Source: Bacteroidota bacterium | GTDB lineage: Bacteria; Bacteroidota; Bacteroidia; Chitinophagales; Chitinophagaceae | Direction: 5' to 3' | Length of the DNA stretch: 64,000 bases | Assembly: GCA_018266555.1 (NCBI GenBank) | Contig: JAFEAF010000017.1 | Span: 62,001 to 126,000 of the forward strand | In this document: one piece after another, positions 1-10,500 of the stretch | Layout: every line of letters begins with the position of its first letter | Numbering within the stretch: position 1 is the stretch's first letter | Notes under the pieces: model-generated | Databases searched by the model: none | The model's input: the letters and a program-made list of their open reading frames with translations, nothing else | Told to the model about the DNA's origin: nothing | Made by a program: the position numbers and the translations under genes

Positions 1-35
1 ATTTTAATATTATTGAAGATTTTTCCGCATCCTGT

Positions 36-43
36 TATCTTGC
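36..43 (+). promoter_or_regulatory. candidate promoter of nth
   Basis: A -7-like element TATCTTGC is preceded, after exactly 20 bases, by TTG at 13-15. This is the spacing of the Bacteroidota housekeeping sigma factor, but the -7 box is one base short of TAnnTTTG. The start codon follows at once, so the transcript would be nearly leaderless. Confidence 0.4.
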
Positions 44-46
44 AAC

Positions 47-688
47 ATGACCCGTAAAGAGCGATATAAATTTGTCATTGATTATTTTCAGCAACATGCT
101 CCCGGTGCTGAAACAGAATTGCAATATGACAATCCTTATGAATTACTGGTAGCGGTAATTCTTTCTGCACAGTGTACCGATAAAAGAGTGAATATGACCA
201 CGCCTGTCATTTTCAAAAAATATCCCGATGTGCAATCACTCAGCCAAACAGTTTTTGATGAATTGTTTCCATTGATAAAAAGTATTTCTTACCCAAACAA
301 TAAAACTAAACACCTGATCGGTATGGCGAAAAAGGTGATGGAAGAATTTGGCGGCAAAATCCCCATGACGGTGGAAGCATTAATGAAGCTGCCGGGGGTG
401 GGAAGAAAAACGGCTAACGTTATTACTTCAGTTATTGACCGGCAACCCAACATGGCGGTAGACACCCATGTTTTCAGGGTAAGCAAAAGAATCGGATTGG
501 TTTCTCAATCTGCAGCTACGCCCTTTGCAGTGGAAAAAGAACTCATAAAAAATATTCCTGGATCACTTATCCACAAAGCACATCATTGGTTGATTCTGCA
601 TGGCCGCTACGTTTGTGTGGCCAGAAAACCACATTGCGACCAATGCGGATTACAAAAAGCATGTACTTATTTTAAAAAATTAGTTTAG
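47..688 (+). CDS. nth: endonuclease III (DNA glycosylase/AP lyase)
   Basis: Base-excision repair enzyme that removes oxidised pyrimidines and nicks abasic sites by beta-elimination. The 213-residue length is normal for the family. The helix-hairpin-helix LPGVGRKTAN carries the catalytic lysine (K121), and the catalytic aspartate is D139 in VDTH. The C-terminal iron-sulfur cluster loop is complete: C190, C197, C200 and C206 in the spacing C-x6-C-x2-C-x5-C. The ATG at 47 lies just after a candidate promoter. The gene stands alone, followed by 169 non-coding bases. Confidence 0.96.
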   Translation: MTRKERYKFVIDYFQQHAPGAETELQYDNPYELLVAVILSAQCTDKRVNMTTPVIFKKYPDVQSLSQTVFDELFPLIKSISYPNNKTKHLIGMAKKVMEEFGGKIPMTVEALMKLPGVGRKTANVITSVIDRQPNMAVDTHVFRVSKRIGLVSQSAATPFAVEKELIKNIPGSLIHKAHHWLILHGRYVCVARKPHCDQCGLQKACTYFKKLV

Positions 689-857
689 GATAATCTTTAT
701 TCGAAAAGAGTATTTTGTAATTCTAATTTCCTGTTTTTTAAACCTACTATTTTATAAAAAGCAGATACCAAAAATATCCCATCATTATTTAGTAGTTTTA
801 TAATCACATCCACAGCTTTTGTTAAACGAACCGCTCTGAAACTGAAATTTGTTTGAA

Positions 858-3254
858 ATGGAAACCGGGTCTTATCAATTCAGCTATTCTGATATCAACA
901 GCCTTATTTCATTCCGGCCGCTGGTAGAAGCTTTGAAAAAAAATATTTCCCAGGGAAATCCCAGTGAGCAAAAGTTGTTTGGACCTGTGATAGCAGCATT
1001 CGAATCACAGGAGGAATTGATGCAACCAATGACAGACTTGTCTGCTGTCAGCTCTCATCTTGAACTAATCGGCGAATTGTTATCCATGCTTTTTCCTCCC
1101 ATTGCTGCTGCTCATGAAAATATTTATGCGGTCACTTTTCCTTTTCAATTCAAATCCATTTATTCTTCAAAACTGTTTCATCATTTATTTTTAAAACCGG
1201 GTAGTAACGAAATAAATATTCCTGGCGATGAAATCGGCCAAAACCTTTACAATGAAAAACTGAGATTTGCCAGCTCTCTTATATTGAAAAAATTTTGCGG
1301 ATACAATGGTCCGGATACTACCCGGGCTATCTATCCATCTGTAGATCCACGCAACGGGCTCACAAAATTTTTTGAATTAAAAATTGATAACCGTTTTATT
1401 GATGTCAGGTGCAAAGATGCTGTTCCCCGGTTGCCCGATAGCCTGGTGAATAAGCAATCAAATCAAATCAAGTCCATTGATGAATTAACTAAAGACATTC
1501 CACTAGATAAATTTATTTTTGAGGGAATAGCACTTCTTAGGGTCAACGACGTTACGGAAGAAGAAGTGATCTCACAAATCAAAAGTAGCCTGCTCAACAT
1601 AAATGCTTTTGCAGATGCCACCGTTTACACAGAACTGGAAAAACATATTCAAAGCCTGGTTGGGATGAAAGATGTACGAATTGGCATTACTCCTTTTTTT
1701 AGAGTAAACGGACACTATGTGTATTCTGAACTGCACAACAGCAATAGCCACTTATTCAGGCATTTTCACAACATTGCAGACAAAGATGAAATCAGTGATT
1801 GCTGCAAACTTCTTTTCAGAGATAGCGATCAGCCGGTATTGTTTGAAACACTGAACGAAAAAACTCTTTCTGAGATTGAATACCTGCAATATTATTATAT
1901 GGAAAACGGGCGGAGCCTGATCATCTGTCCTTTAAAACAACATAACGAGTTACTCGGAATACTGGAGATCGTCTCAGAGATTCCTGGGAAATTGAGACCG
2001 ATACATGTTTCAAAAATTGAAGCGGCTATTCATCTGTTTACTTTGGCGCTTGAAAAAAGTATGGAGAGCCTGGTAAACCAGGTTGATAGGGTAATTAAAG
2101 AACAATTTACTGCAGTACAACCTTCGGTAGAATGGAAATTTACAGAGGTAGCGCTAAACTATATTGTCAATCATCAGCGCAATGAAGAAGTAAAAATGGA
2201 GCGGATATGTTTCCCTGATGTATTTCCGCTTTATGGAGCAATTGATATTCGTAACTCTTCCACAGAGCGTTCCCGTTCCATTCAGCTTGATATGGTAGAG
2301 CAATTGGAAATGTCGAGAAACGTACTCAAAAGAGCACAGGCCGATATGCCATTTCCCTTACTCCAGGAAATAGAATTTAAAATTGATAAATATATTGCTT
2401 CTGCAGCAGAGGTGCTGCAATCAAATGAAGAAATCGAAATTCATAACTTCCTGCAAGGGCAGGTGATTTCTATTTTTAATCATTTGCAAAACACACAACC
2501 GTCAATAGCAAAAGAAGTGGGGCAATATTTTGGAGCCCTGGATCCTCAACTCAACATGATCTATCATCATCGCAAAGAATACGAACAAAGTATTTCTAAA
2601 ATTAATGATACACTGGCCCGATTCATTGATAAAGAGCAGGTAGCAGCACAGAAAGCGTTTCCACATTATTTTGAACGCTACGTCACCGATGGTATTGAGT
2701 TCAATATTTATATGGGTCAATCTATTTCTCCAAAGAAAAAATTTGATGAAATTTATTTGCGCAATATGAGGATGTGGCAACTTACGGTATTAGCAAAAGC
2801 AGCAAGAGTGACACACCACATGGAACAACACCTGAGCCACCCGTTGAAAACAACGCAGCTCATCTTAGCGCATAGCATTCCGCTTTCCATTAGTTTCCGC
2901 ACGGAAGAAAAAAAATTTGATGTGGATGGCGCTTATAACGTCCGCTATGAGATCATTAAAAAAAGAATTGATAAGGTTCGGATAAAAGATACTAACGAAC
3001 GGCTTACTCAACCGGCTAAAGTAGCCATTGTATATTCGCAGGCAAAAGATGCTGCAGAATACATGGAGTATATTGAATTTTTACAGAATCAAAACCTGAT
3101 AAAGCCGGGAGTGGAACAACATGACCTGGAAGAACTGCAAGGCGTAGTAGGATTAAAAGCATTGCGAGTAGAAGTGAACCTGGAACATGATCATAAGCAT
3201 GACGGAAAAGTAGAACTCTCCAATATCACTACGCAACAATTGATCGGGAAATAA
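858..3254 (+). CDS. large GAF-domain-like protein of unknown function
   Basis: About 798 residues from the ATG at 858; a TTG nine bases upstream is open in frame but less likely. No signal peptide or membrane segment is visible, so it should be cytoplasmic. A GAF-like sensory fold is suggested at about residues 260-415 by the run GRSLIICPLKQHNELLGILE and the long amphipathic helix after it. The rest is mostly helical and charged, without a recognised catalytic motif. GAF domains usually bind small ligands, but no ligand can be named here. It has no operon partner: the gaps are 169 bases upstream and 389 downstream. Confidence 0.7.
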   Translation: METGSYQFSYSDINSLISFRPLVEALKKNISQGNPSEQKLFGPVIAAFESQEELMQPMTDLSAVSSHLELIGELLSMLFPPIAAAHENIYAVTFPFQFKSIYSSKLFHHLFLKPGSNEINIPGDEIGQNLYNEKLRFASSLILKKFCGYNGPDTTRAIYPSVDPRNGLTKFFELKIDNRFIDVRCKDAVPRLPDSLVNKQSNQIKSIDELTKDIPLDKFIFEGIALLRVNDVTEEEVISQIKSSLLNINAFADATVYTELEKHIQSLVGMKDVRIGITPFFRVNGHYVYSELHNSNSHLFRHFHNIADKDEISDCCKLLFRDSDQPVLFETLNEKTLSEIEYLQYYYMENGRSLIICPLKQHNELLGILEIVSEIPGKLRPIHVSKIEAAIHLFTLALEKSMESLVNQVDRVIKEQFTAVQPSVEWKFTEVALNYIVNHQRNEEVKMERICFPDVFPLYGAIDIRNSSTERSRSIQLDMVEQLEMSRNVLKRAQADMPFPLLQEIEFKIDKYIASAAEVLQSNEEIEIHNFLQGQVISIFNHLQNTQPSIAKEVGQYFGALDPQLNMIYHHRKEYEQSISKINDTLARFIDKEQVAAQKAFPHYFERYVTDGIEFNIYMGQSISPKKKFDEIYLRNMRMWQLTVLAKAARVTHHMEQHLSHPLKTTQLILAHSIPLSISFRTEEKKFDVDGAYNVRYEIIKKRIDKVRIKDTNERLTQPAKVAIVYSQAKDAAEYMEYIEFLQNQNLIKPGVEQHDLEELQGVVGLKALRVEVNLEHDHKHDGKVELSNITTQQLIGK

Positions 3255-3643
3255 ATTGTCCCAGGTAATGAAATGGTTTTTCAAAAGCCGCAAGCTTCGC
3301 AAAGTGCAGGGAGGGTGAGTTTAATTTTATGGTTTTCCCTGTAATAATTCAGTCTATCACACTCTTTTATTTCCGTTAATTCAATTTAGCATTTTTTTCT
3401 GTCACACCGGGCTTTATCGGGCATCTATTTCTGATTTAGATTCCTGATCAGCGGGAATGGCCAATAAGTGAGACTGGTGAAACAGGTGAAATGGAAATAG
3501 CTTTTACTCTTACTTATTTCCTTATAGTGACTTATTCAGCTATGCAGGGAAAGGAATAGAAGATAATTTTACCAGTGTCGTATATTTATGTATTCCAGTA
3601 AACAATATGAAATAAATAAGTACTCCTGATTAAAACTTTAAGA
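3255..3643. other. intergenic region, no gene seen
   Basis: 389 bases between the GAF-like gene and the Crp/Fnr regulator. No open frame with coding character and no clear terminator. A 7-base inverted repeat (GGAAATA/TATTTCC, about 3492-3522) is too weak to interpret. The regulator's promoter should lie near the right end, but no convincing TAnnTTTG box is seen. Confidence 0.6.
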
Positions 3644-4285
3644 ATGGAAAGACCGTCAACATTCAAAAATGTCTTTGCTCATAAGTTTGAACCTGCGCTT
3701 CTGGCAGAGCTGGAATCCAGGTCTATACTAATGAATGTAAGCAGCGGCGAAACCTTATTAAAGATTGGCAAACCTGTTACGGGTGTGCCATTAATGCTCA
3801 ATGGTACTATAAAAGTGAGTCGTGAAAATGATGAAGGGCAGGAACTATTACTTTACTACATCACTTCCGGTGAAACCTGCCCTATGACACTAACATGTTT
3901 TATGACTTCTCAACTTAGTTCTGTGACAGCATCAACGGAAGAAGATTCATCTTTCTGGGTTGTTCCAGGCAATGTGGTAGAGGAATTGTTTGTATCGCAC
4001 CCGGCCTGGAAAAAATTTGTGATGAATACAATCCTGGATGGCCTCACCCAGATAATAAAAAGTGTGGATGATGTTGCATTTAAAAAAATGGATGATCGCC
4101 TTATTGCTTACATGAAGCAAAGATCAAATATCACGGGATCTTCGCTCATCAATGTATCGCATCAGCAAATCGCGGATGATCTAGGTACCAACCGGGTAGT
4201 TATTTCCCGGCTTTTAAAGAAACTGGAAACGGACAAAAAGTTGCTTCTCTATCGTAACCAGATCAAACTCCTGAAGGATCTGTAA
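3644..4285 (+). CDS. Crp/Fnr family transcriptional regulator
   Basis: 213 residues. The N-terminal half (about 15-125) is a cyclic-nucleotide-binding-type beta roll, with the stretch SSGETLLKIGKPVTGVPLML. The C-terminal half holds a Crp-type winged helix with recognition region HQQIADDLGTNRVVISRLL. The beta roll lacks the phosphate-binding RxS signature of true cAMP receptors, and there is no N-terminal cysteine cluster of Fnr type, so the signal is unknown. A peroxiredoxin-like gene begins 77 bases downstream, and a large inverted repeat starts at this gene's stop codon. Regulation of that neighbour is therefore plausible but is inference. Confidence 0.9.
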   Translation: MERPSTFKNVFAHKFEPALLAELESRSILMNVSSGETLLKIGKPVTGVPLMLNGTIKVSRENDEGQELLLYYITSGETCPMTLTCFMTSQLSSVTASTEEDSSFWVVPGNVVEELFVSHPAWKKFVMNTILDGLTQIIKSVDDVAFKKMDDRLIAYMKQRSNITGSSLINVSHQQIADDLGTNRVVISRLLKKLETDKKLLLYRNQIKLLKDL

Positions 4286-4316
4286 CATTAGTTACAAAGA
4301 ATTGTAACAATGTTAC
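4282..4316 (+). repeat. large inverted repeat between regulator and peroxiredoxin-like gene (operator or terminator)
   Basis: Left arm 4282-4297 (GTAACATTAGTTACAA) and right arm 4302-4316 (TTGTAACAATGTTAC) match over 15 bases with one extra A, around the 4-base loop AGAA. Each arm is itself a dyad (GTAAC-n-GTTAC), so three overlapping symmetric sites are present. No T-run follows, which argues against an intrinsic terminator and for protein binding. Confidence 0.6.
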
Positions 4317-4362
4317 CGTAATAAACAATTAGCCCACCTGATATTTGCATTGAAAATGAATA

Positions 4363-4896
4363 ATGACAATGTTGTACAAAAAGCAAATAGCCCCCGGGAT
4401 AGCAGCCGATTCAATAAGCGGTTCACCAATCAACACTAATGAACTCAAAGGTAAAAAAATTCTTATTAAATTTCACCGTTTCAGCGGTTGCCCAATCGCT
4501 CAACGTCAGATTCATGAATTTATTGAGAGACAAAAAGAACTGAATACAGCCGGCGTGGAAACAATCATCTTTATGCATACCGGCAAAGATAAAATTGTGC
4601 CTGTGTATAGGGAAGTTCAAGGCCTGCATATCATTCCGGACAAGCAAAAAAAGTTCTATCATCTTTTCGGATCTGAATTCCTTTTCTTGAAATTTTTTTC
4701 ATTGTTTTCATGGACTTCTACTTTCAAGTCATTCTTTAAAGGATATTTTCCACTGGTCCACCGATTTGGCGGCGGCATCTCAGGAGTTCCCTCTGATTTT
4801 CTTCTTAATGAGGAAGGAGAGATAGTGGACCTGCATTACGGTAAACATTTTGGCGATTCATGGTCTGTTTCTGAAGTATTGAAAAAACTGGATTAA
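4363..4896 (+). CDS. peroxiredoxin-like (AhpC/TSA, thioredoxin-fold) protein
   Basis: 177 residues with a thioredoxin-like fold of the AhpC/TSA type. The motif FHRFSGCPIAQRQ places the single cysteine, C43, where the peroxidatic cysteine of peroxiredoxins sits. There is no resolving cysteine, so it would work as a 1-Cys enzyme or with an external thiol. Members of this group reduce peroxides or disulfides; the substrate here is unknown. No signal peptide is present. It follows the Crp/Fnr gene by 77 bases, with the inverted repeat between, which suggests redox or stress control by that regulator. Confidence 0.8.
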   Translation: MTMLYKKQIAPGIAADSISGSPINTNELKGKKILIKFHRFSGCPIAQRQIHEFIERQKELNTAGVETIIFMHTGKDKIVPVYREVQGLHIIPDKQKKFYHLFGSEFLFLKFFSLFSWTSTFKSFFKGYFPLVHRFGGGISGVPSDFLLNEEGEIVDLHYGKHFGDSWSVSEVLKKLD

Positions 4897-5315
4897 TTTA
4901 CAAATACTATAAAACGTTTTGATAAAGCAACAACCAATAAATGATATCCGGGAAAAATACCGGATTAATTTTTCTCACAAATAGAAAAACGAGATGAACA
5001 TACGACGGTTTTTCTGAGGCCCGGGGCAATTTCTGCCCCTTATTAAATTCTGAAGAAAATAAACATATACCTAATATTGCATCCGTCACCGGTGAAAAGC
5101 TATCAGTGAAAGCGTACGTTGGTTAATGCAGCGTTCACTGCTTTCATAAAAGCCATGTGATGATATTGGGTTGAAAAACTGTTGAGGTGAAAGAAACAAC
5201 CGAAAATGATCCGCAACTCTTTGAGACAACTCTTTCAGAGATGTAATAAGATCGTTTTTCCAGATGGCAACTTCACCTGTGAGGAGTTTTTCGGAATAAC
5301 AAAAAGCGCCTTAAA
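4897..5315. other. intergenic region with weak open frames
   Basis: 419 bases between convergent genes. On the minus strand two short open frames abut with a GTGA overlap: 5086-5310 (74 codons, no ATG) and 4907-5089 (60 codons, GTG start). Neither resembles a known protein and neither has a ribosome-binding signal. They could be remnants of a lost gene or chance. No clear terminator is visible for either flanking gene. Confidence 0.45.
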
Positions 5316-7358
5316 TTATTTTTCTTTCCAAACATTATTAGCAGGATTATAATCCGGTAACACTTTATCAGGATCATAAGTCACCGATTCAATTTCTTCG
5401 GTGGAAGGATACTTGAATACCCAACTGGTATTGCGTTCCCAAATCTCCACAGGCAATTTCACTCTATCTGTTTTTCCGCTTTTCATTTTTATTTCCAAAA
5501 TCACCGGCATTACCATTTTTTCTAAATTATCTAAAGTGATGTATGCACCTTTAGAGTAATCTGTGCTATCCACATATTTTACGCTGCGTACTCCTACATC
5601 CAATCTCCAGTTGTTTACAAACCATCCCCGCCAGAACCACTGCAAACTTTCACCCGAAACATTTTCTATGGTACGGAAGAAATCATCGGGAGTAGGATGT
5701 TTAAAAGCCCAACGTTTGATATATGTTTTAAATGCATAATCAAACCGTTCCGATCCTAAAATTTGTTCACGCAATAAAACCAGGCCTGCGCTGGGTTTAC
5801 TATACAATAATGTTCCGTTATTTCTTTCTTTTAAATTATCGGCACCGTTACTTAAAATGGGTTCTAATGCCAGTGCAGTAAAAAATTCTGCTTGCCGTTC
5901 TGCATCAGTGGGTCTTGTCGGTTTATATTCACCATTATTAAAATTTGCGGTGGATAATGTATTGATGAACGTATTAAAACCTTCATCCATCCAGCCATAT
6001 AAACGTTCATTGGAACCTACGATCATCGGGAACCAGGTATGTCCAAACTCATGATCATTCACGCCCCACAATCCACGGCCTCTTGCGGATGCTCCGCAAA
6101 AAACAATACCCGGATATTCCATTCCACCGGGTGCACCTGCTACTGCGGTGGCGGCTGGATAAGGAAATTCAAACCATTTAGCGGAATTGTACTCAATAGA
6201 TTTTTTTACATATTCGGTGGAGCGCCCCCATGCTTTATCTCCATCGCTTTCTACAGGATATGCAGATATTGCAATTGATTTTTTTCCGCTGGGTAAATCC
6301 ATTTTTGCAGCATCTATTATAAAAGCAGCAGAAGCGCCCCATGAAGCATCTCTTGCATTTTTTATTTTAAAATGCCAGGTCAATTCTGTTCTTCCTGGCG
6401 GACGGGATTTTGGATCATTCACTTCATCAGCAGAGCGAATAACAACTGTCTTTTCACTTTTTTCTGCTGCTGCCCAACGTTTCAGTTGTTCGGGTGTATA
6501 TACTTCCTGCGGATTCAACAATTCACCGGAAGCCACTACGATATCTTTGGAAGGTGCAGTAATTTTTATATCAAAGTCGCCATACTCTAAATAAAACTCT
6601 CCGGGTCCAGTATAGGGTAAAGTGTTCCAGCCAGTCACATCATCAAACACACACATTCTGGGATACCATTGCGCAATGGTGAATATTTTCCCGTTTTTTG
6701 TTTTCAAAATTCCCATCCTGTCTGAACCATAATCAGGTGAAATAAACGAATATTCGATCTTCACTTTCAACACCCCACCATTTGCATTTAATTCTTTTGG
6801 CAGGAATATTTGCATACGGGTATCGTTGACCAGGTATTTTGCATCAGTTGCAATGGAGTTGTTTGGTCCGCTTAAAATTTTTACTGATTTAATTTTATCT
6901 CCTGCATCGAATACCTGTCCATGGCCCCCGTTGCGACTGCCGCCTATTGGTACAATAGCACTGCCACGGGAATCCTGCCGGAATAAATTCTGATCTAATT
7001 GCATCCAGATAAAATTCATTTTTAAAGGACTATTGTTGGTATAGGTCAGCACTTCTGTACCAGTGATCTCGTTTGTTTCTTCATTCAGCTTTGCCGCTAA
7101 TTGGTAATCGGCACGGTTTTGCCAATACTTTGGTCCGGGTTCACCGGTTGCGGCCCTGTATTCATTTCCGTTTTTTGTATAAAAAAAAGGGGCGAATGTT
7201 TCCGTATAACTATAATTTGTTTTTGGAGCATTGGGATCGGGTACTTCAACAAAGCGTGGAGGTCCGGTTCTTCTTGCAGTATCTCTTATGGCAGGTTGTT
7301 GTGCAGTTGCAATATCTGCTAAGAAAAGTATTGCAACAAAAACGAATAGGTTCCTCAT
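5316..7358 (-). CDS. secreted M1 family metallopeptidase
   Basis: 680 residues beginning with a signal peptide ([20 protein letters not shown]), so exported to the periplasm or beyond. The zinc site HEFGH (436-440) with the third ligand E459, after exactly 18 residues, is the M1 HExxH-x18-E signature. The upstream GGMEYP (411-416) corresponds to the GxMEN substrate-binding motif of M1 aminopeptidases, with Y in place of N. The family cleaves N-terminal residues from peptides, which fits scavenging of extracellular protein. It is a single gene; its 3' end faces a 419-base gap. Confidence 0.93.
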   Translation of the reverse strand: MRNLFVFVAILFLADIATAQQPAIRDTARRTGPPRFVEVPDPNAPKTNYSYTETFAPFFYTKNGNEYRAATGEPGPKYWQNRADYQLAAKLNEETNEITGTEVLTYTNNSPLKMNFIWMQLDQNLFRQDSRGSAIVPIGGSRNGGHGQVFDAGDKIKSVKILSGPNNSIATDAKYLVNDTRMQIFLPKELNANGGVLKVKIEYSFISPDYGSDRMGILKTKNGKIFTIAQWYPRMCVFDDVTGWNTLPYTGPGEFYLEYGDFDIKITAPSKDIVVASGELLNPQEVYTPEQLKRWAAAEKSEKTVVIRSADEVNDPKSRPPGRTELTWHFKIKNARDASWGASAAFIIDAAKMDLPSGKKSIAISAYPVESDGDKAWGRSTEYVKKSIEYNSAKWFEFPYPAATAVAGAPGGMEYPGIVFCGASARGRGLWGVNDHEFGHTWFPMIVGSNERLYGWMDEGFNTFINTLSTANFNNGEYKPTRPTDAERQAEFFTALALEPILSNGADNLKERNNGTLLYSKPSAGLVLLREQILGSERFDYAFKTYIKRWAFKHPTPDDFFRTIENVSGESLQWFWRGWFVNNWRLDVGVRSVKYVDSTDYSKGAYITLDNLEKMVMPVILEIKMKSGKTDRVKLPVEIWERNTSWVFKYPSTEEIESVTYDPDKVLPDYNPANNVWKEK

Positions 7359-7595
7359 ATAAATAATTTGTTTCTAAAAATAAAGTTGCAATATTACTGT
7401 AAAGCAGTAAAACATTTATGAGAATAAAGACAATTGGCAGCATACGTGTATAAATGAAAATTTATTTCCTTATAGAACATACAAAAAAATGAGTTGAATG
7501 ATCAATTTTTTCAATATTTGACTTTTGGTTTACTGACCGAGGCCTGGAAAAGTATTTTCGGGATATATATCATCAAAGCAAAATATAGGATACTA

Positions 7596-10500
7596 TCAAA
7601 ACTGCCATCCCAATGTCACCAATGGCAAAGTATTTTCTTTTGAGAAAGCGGCCGATGCGGTGATCGCCAGCCGATTCAAGGGCGAAAACCAGATACCTGC
7701 TCCATAGCCATCATGCCAAATAGAAGAATTATCATTTTTCACCCATACTCTTCCGACATCATTAAAGAACAATAAACCGATGGAACCCGGGAACAGATAG
7801 GTTCTGAAATCTGCCACTTTAATTCTCATTTCAACATTGTTGTATGCCATCGCTTTCCCAGCAAAACGATAACGGCGATATCCTCTCAGACCTTCCATGC
7901 TTCCAAGATACTGCGCCTGGAAGAATTCAAAATTATTATTGAAATTGATCCCGGCGCCAAATCTGGTTGCCAATACAAAGCCGGCGTTTTTACTGAAGCT
8001 GGTGTATAAAGACATTTCTGAATTCAGTTGTGTAAGTGAATTACTATAACTGTTCATCCCGCTCAGCACTTTCAAAGTAGTTTGCCAGTTGATTCCCCTT
8101 GTGGGCATGAGTTTGTTATTACGATCATCTAAACTCAGCGTCAGCTGTCCTCCCATCCATGATTTATTTTTGGTCAGGGTAGAAAGATCCAACCCATTAG
8201 CAGGGGTCATCAGGATAAACCGGTTAATATTGTCAGAAGAATCAAATTGATAATATTCATATACGGGACCCCACAATACAGAAAATGAAGAACCCAATTT
8301 ATGTTTTAATGAAATTCCAAGAGAAGCAACCTGGTATCTGGCCCGGTAATATCTTATTTTCTCCGGTTGATCTTTATTATAAACAGATTCATTGCCATAA
8401 CTGAAAAAATTGGTGGAGTTATTCGGCGCTTTCACCAATGCATTTAAATTAATATCAGCATTACCAATGGCATTTACAAACTCCCCGATATATTTAAAGC
8501 TATAGGCTTTTGTTGCCAAAGCATGCGTTACGGTGAACTGATGCATTTGCGCATAAGGCGATCTCCGGAAACCTTGTTTGGTAAAACGCATCGAAGCTCC
8601 CAGGTAAACTCCATCATCCGGGTTATAAGTAACCGCCAGCATGGGCCGGTGCGTATTGTATTTAAAATTTTTCCACTGATAATCGTTGACGGAAGCATGA
8701 GTAGATAATTTTTTTCTGAAATCATTATTGCCGGTGAATGTATTATTTTCTGTTGAATCATCGAGGTCATACACCAATGTTTTACCACGGCGGGATGTAG
8801 CGTCACTTTCATATACATCATTTCCGATGCCACCGATAATGCGGATTTTAATTGCATTGCTGTTTCCTTTCATGATAAAATGATCATCACCTCCACGGCC
8901 ATACAACCGAATTTCTTTTGTTATGGAAGGATCAAATGTTCTTTCATAAATTTTATGTTTAACCTCATCTTCTTTATTAATTTTCCGCACTTCTATTTTT
9001 ACAGAGCCATCATCGTTGCGTTTGATCTCAAATTCCTCCTTCTTATCGCTGCCTGCAATGTTTACTATTTTGGAAAGAAAGCGATAATAGGTCATCATCT
9101 CCTCAGCAAAATATTTTCTTCTTTCTTCCATTTTGACAATGATTTGATTTTTGGCGGCAAGGCTTCTGAATTCCGGCGGTTGCTGATCCAGCGCTTTTTC
9201 AATTAATTCATCTGTCATTTTTGGTAAAAATTCATCTATTGCTTTTTTCCAATCATCTTCATCCAATTCACTCAGGTAAGTATGATCCATGTTTCTTGCA
9301 TTGAAATTGAATGTTTTTATGTTACGTGCATAAGGCCGGAATCCCTGAACCTGCGGAGCCAGCCAGTTTTGCCTTGCAAATGACGCCAATAATCCTTCGC
9401 TTATAAAAAATGGTTGATCCCTGTCTCTCGGCAGTGCCTGGAATTTTTTTCCGTTGCCTTTTTCTATATCGGCCCACTGCCACTGATCTTCATGCCTGTC
9501 AAAATCCATGATAAACATATCGAGCAGTCTTGCATTCAAAAACTGTTCTTGATCTACACTGTTATCATTATCCTTTCTTAATTCATCGGCCATGTCATCT
9601 GTACTTATTCCTTTTTTAAAACCGGCAAGTTCTCTTTCTTCCAGTAGATATGCTTTGTTTGCATAATCTTTTCTGAATTTTCCAAGACGTGGATCATCAG
9701 CTACATAAACTAACCTGGGATTTGCATGAGGCACACCGGCAGCCGTTGCAAACGGAGGCACCGATAATGCTGCATACGGATATGATGCGGATACACCATC
9801 TGAAATAATATCTTTTGCAAAAGTACCCCTGAGGTCAGGTGGCAATGCAGCATCCGTTACATTTTTAGTAACAGCTCTCAACACAAACTGTCGTCCGCTT
9901 GAATCTTTCAGTCGCAGAGATTTTGTTTGATGCCCGCCTCCACGTTTGATCGGGGTAAGCCCACCTAATTCCTTGCTTAGGTCAATAACGGGAACACGAA
10001 TAGGCTGAGCCCACTCTTTACGATAATTTTTTCCCATCAAAAACTTTTTAAACCCTCCTGCCCTCAATGTTGTGGAGCCAACAATGGTCATGGAATCAGG
10101 AAAAGAAATTTTTTCACTTGTTGCTATTTCTTTCTGAGATGCCGTAATAGGTTTTACTGATAAACCATAAACCGGATCTGAGAGATCTTTACTTTCCTTG
10201 ACAGTAAAAAATTTTATATCTACTTTTCCATCGGCGCTCACTTCAATCACAGCAAACCCTAATTCTTCTTTTGCAAAAAGCGAATACTTTCCTTTTTTAA
10301 CCTGCACTTTTTTAGAACCACCTCCACTTACAATATATGTGATGCTGTCATGCTGAAGCAATTGTAGATTATGATCATGGCCTGCTGCATCAATGACATT
10401 CGGATGTTGCTTCAGCGCTTCTTCCATCTTTGAAATAAAATTTTTGTACTGCGGATGTTTGATATCCTGGATATTTCCAAACCAGGCTCTTGATACCGGG

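Noticed and set aside
6187-6594. 135-codon plus-strand frame inside the M1 peptidase gene
   Set aside because: Antisense shadow of a strongly supported gene; no family match.
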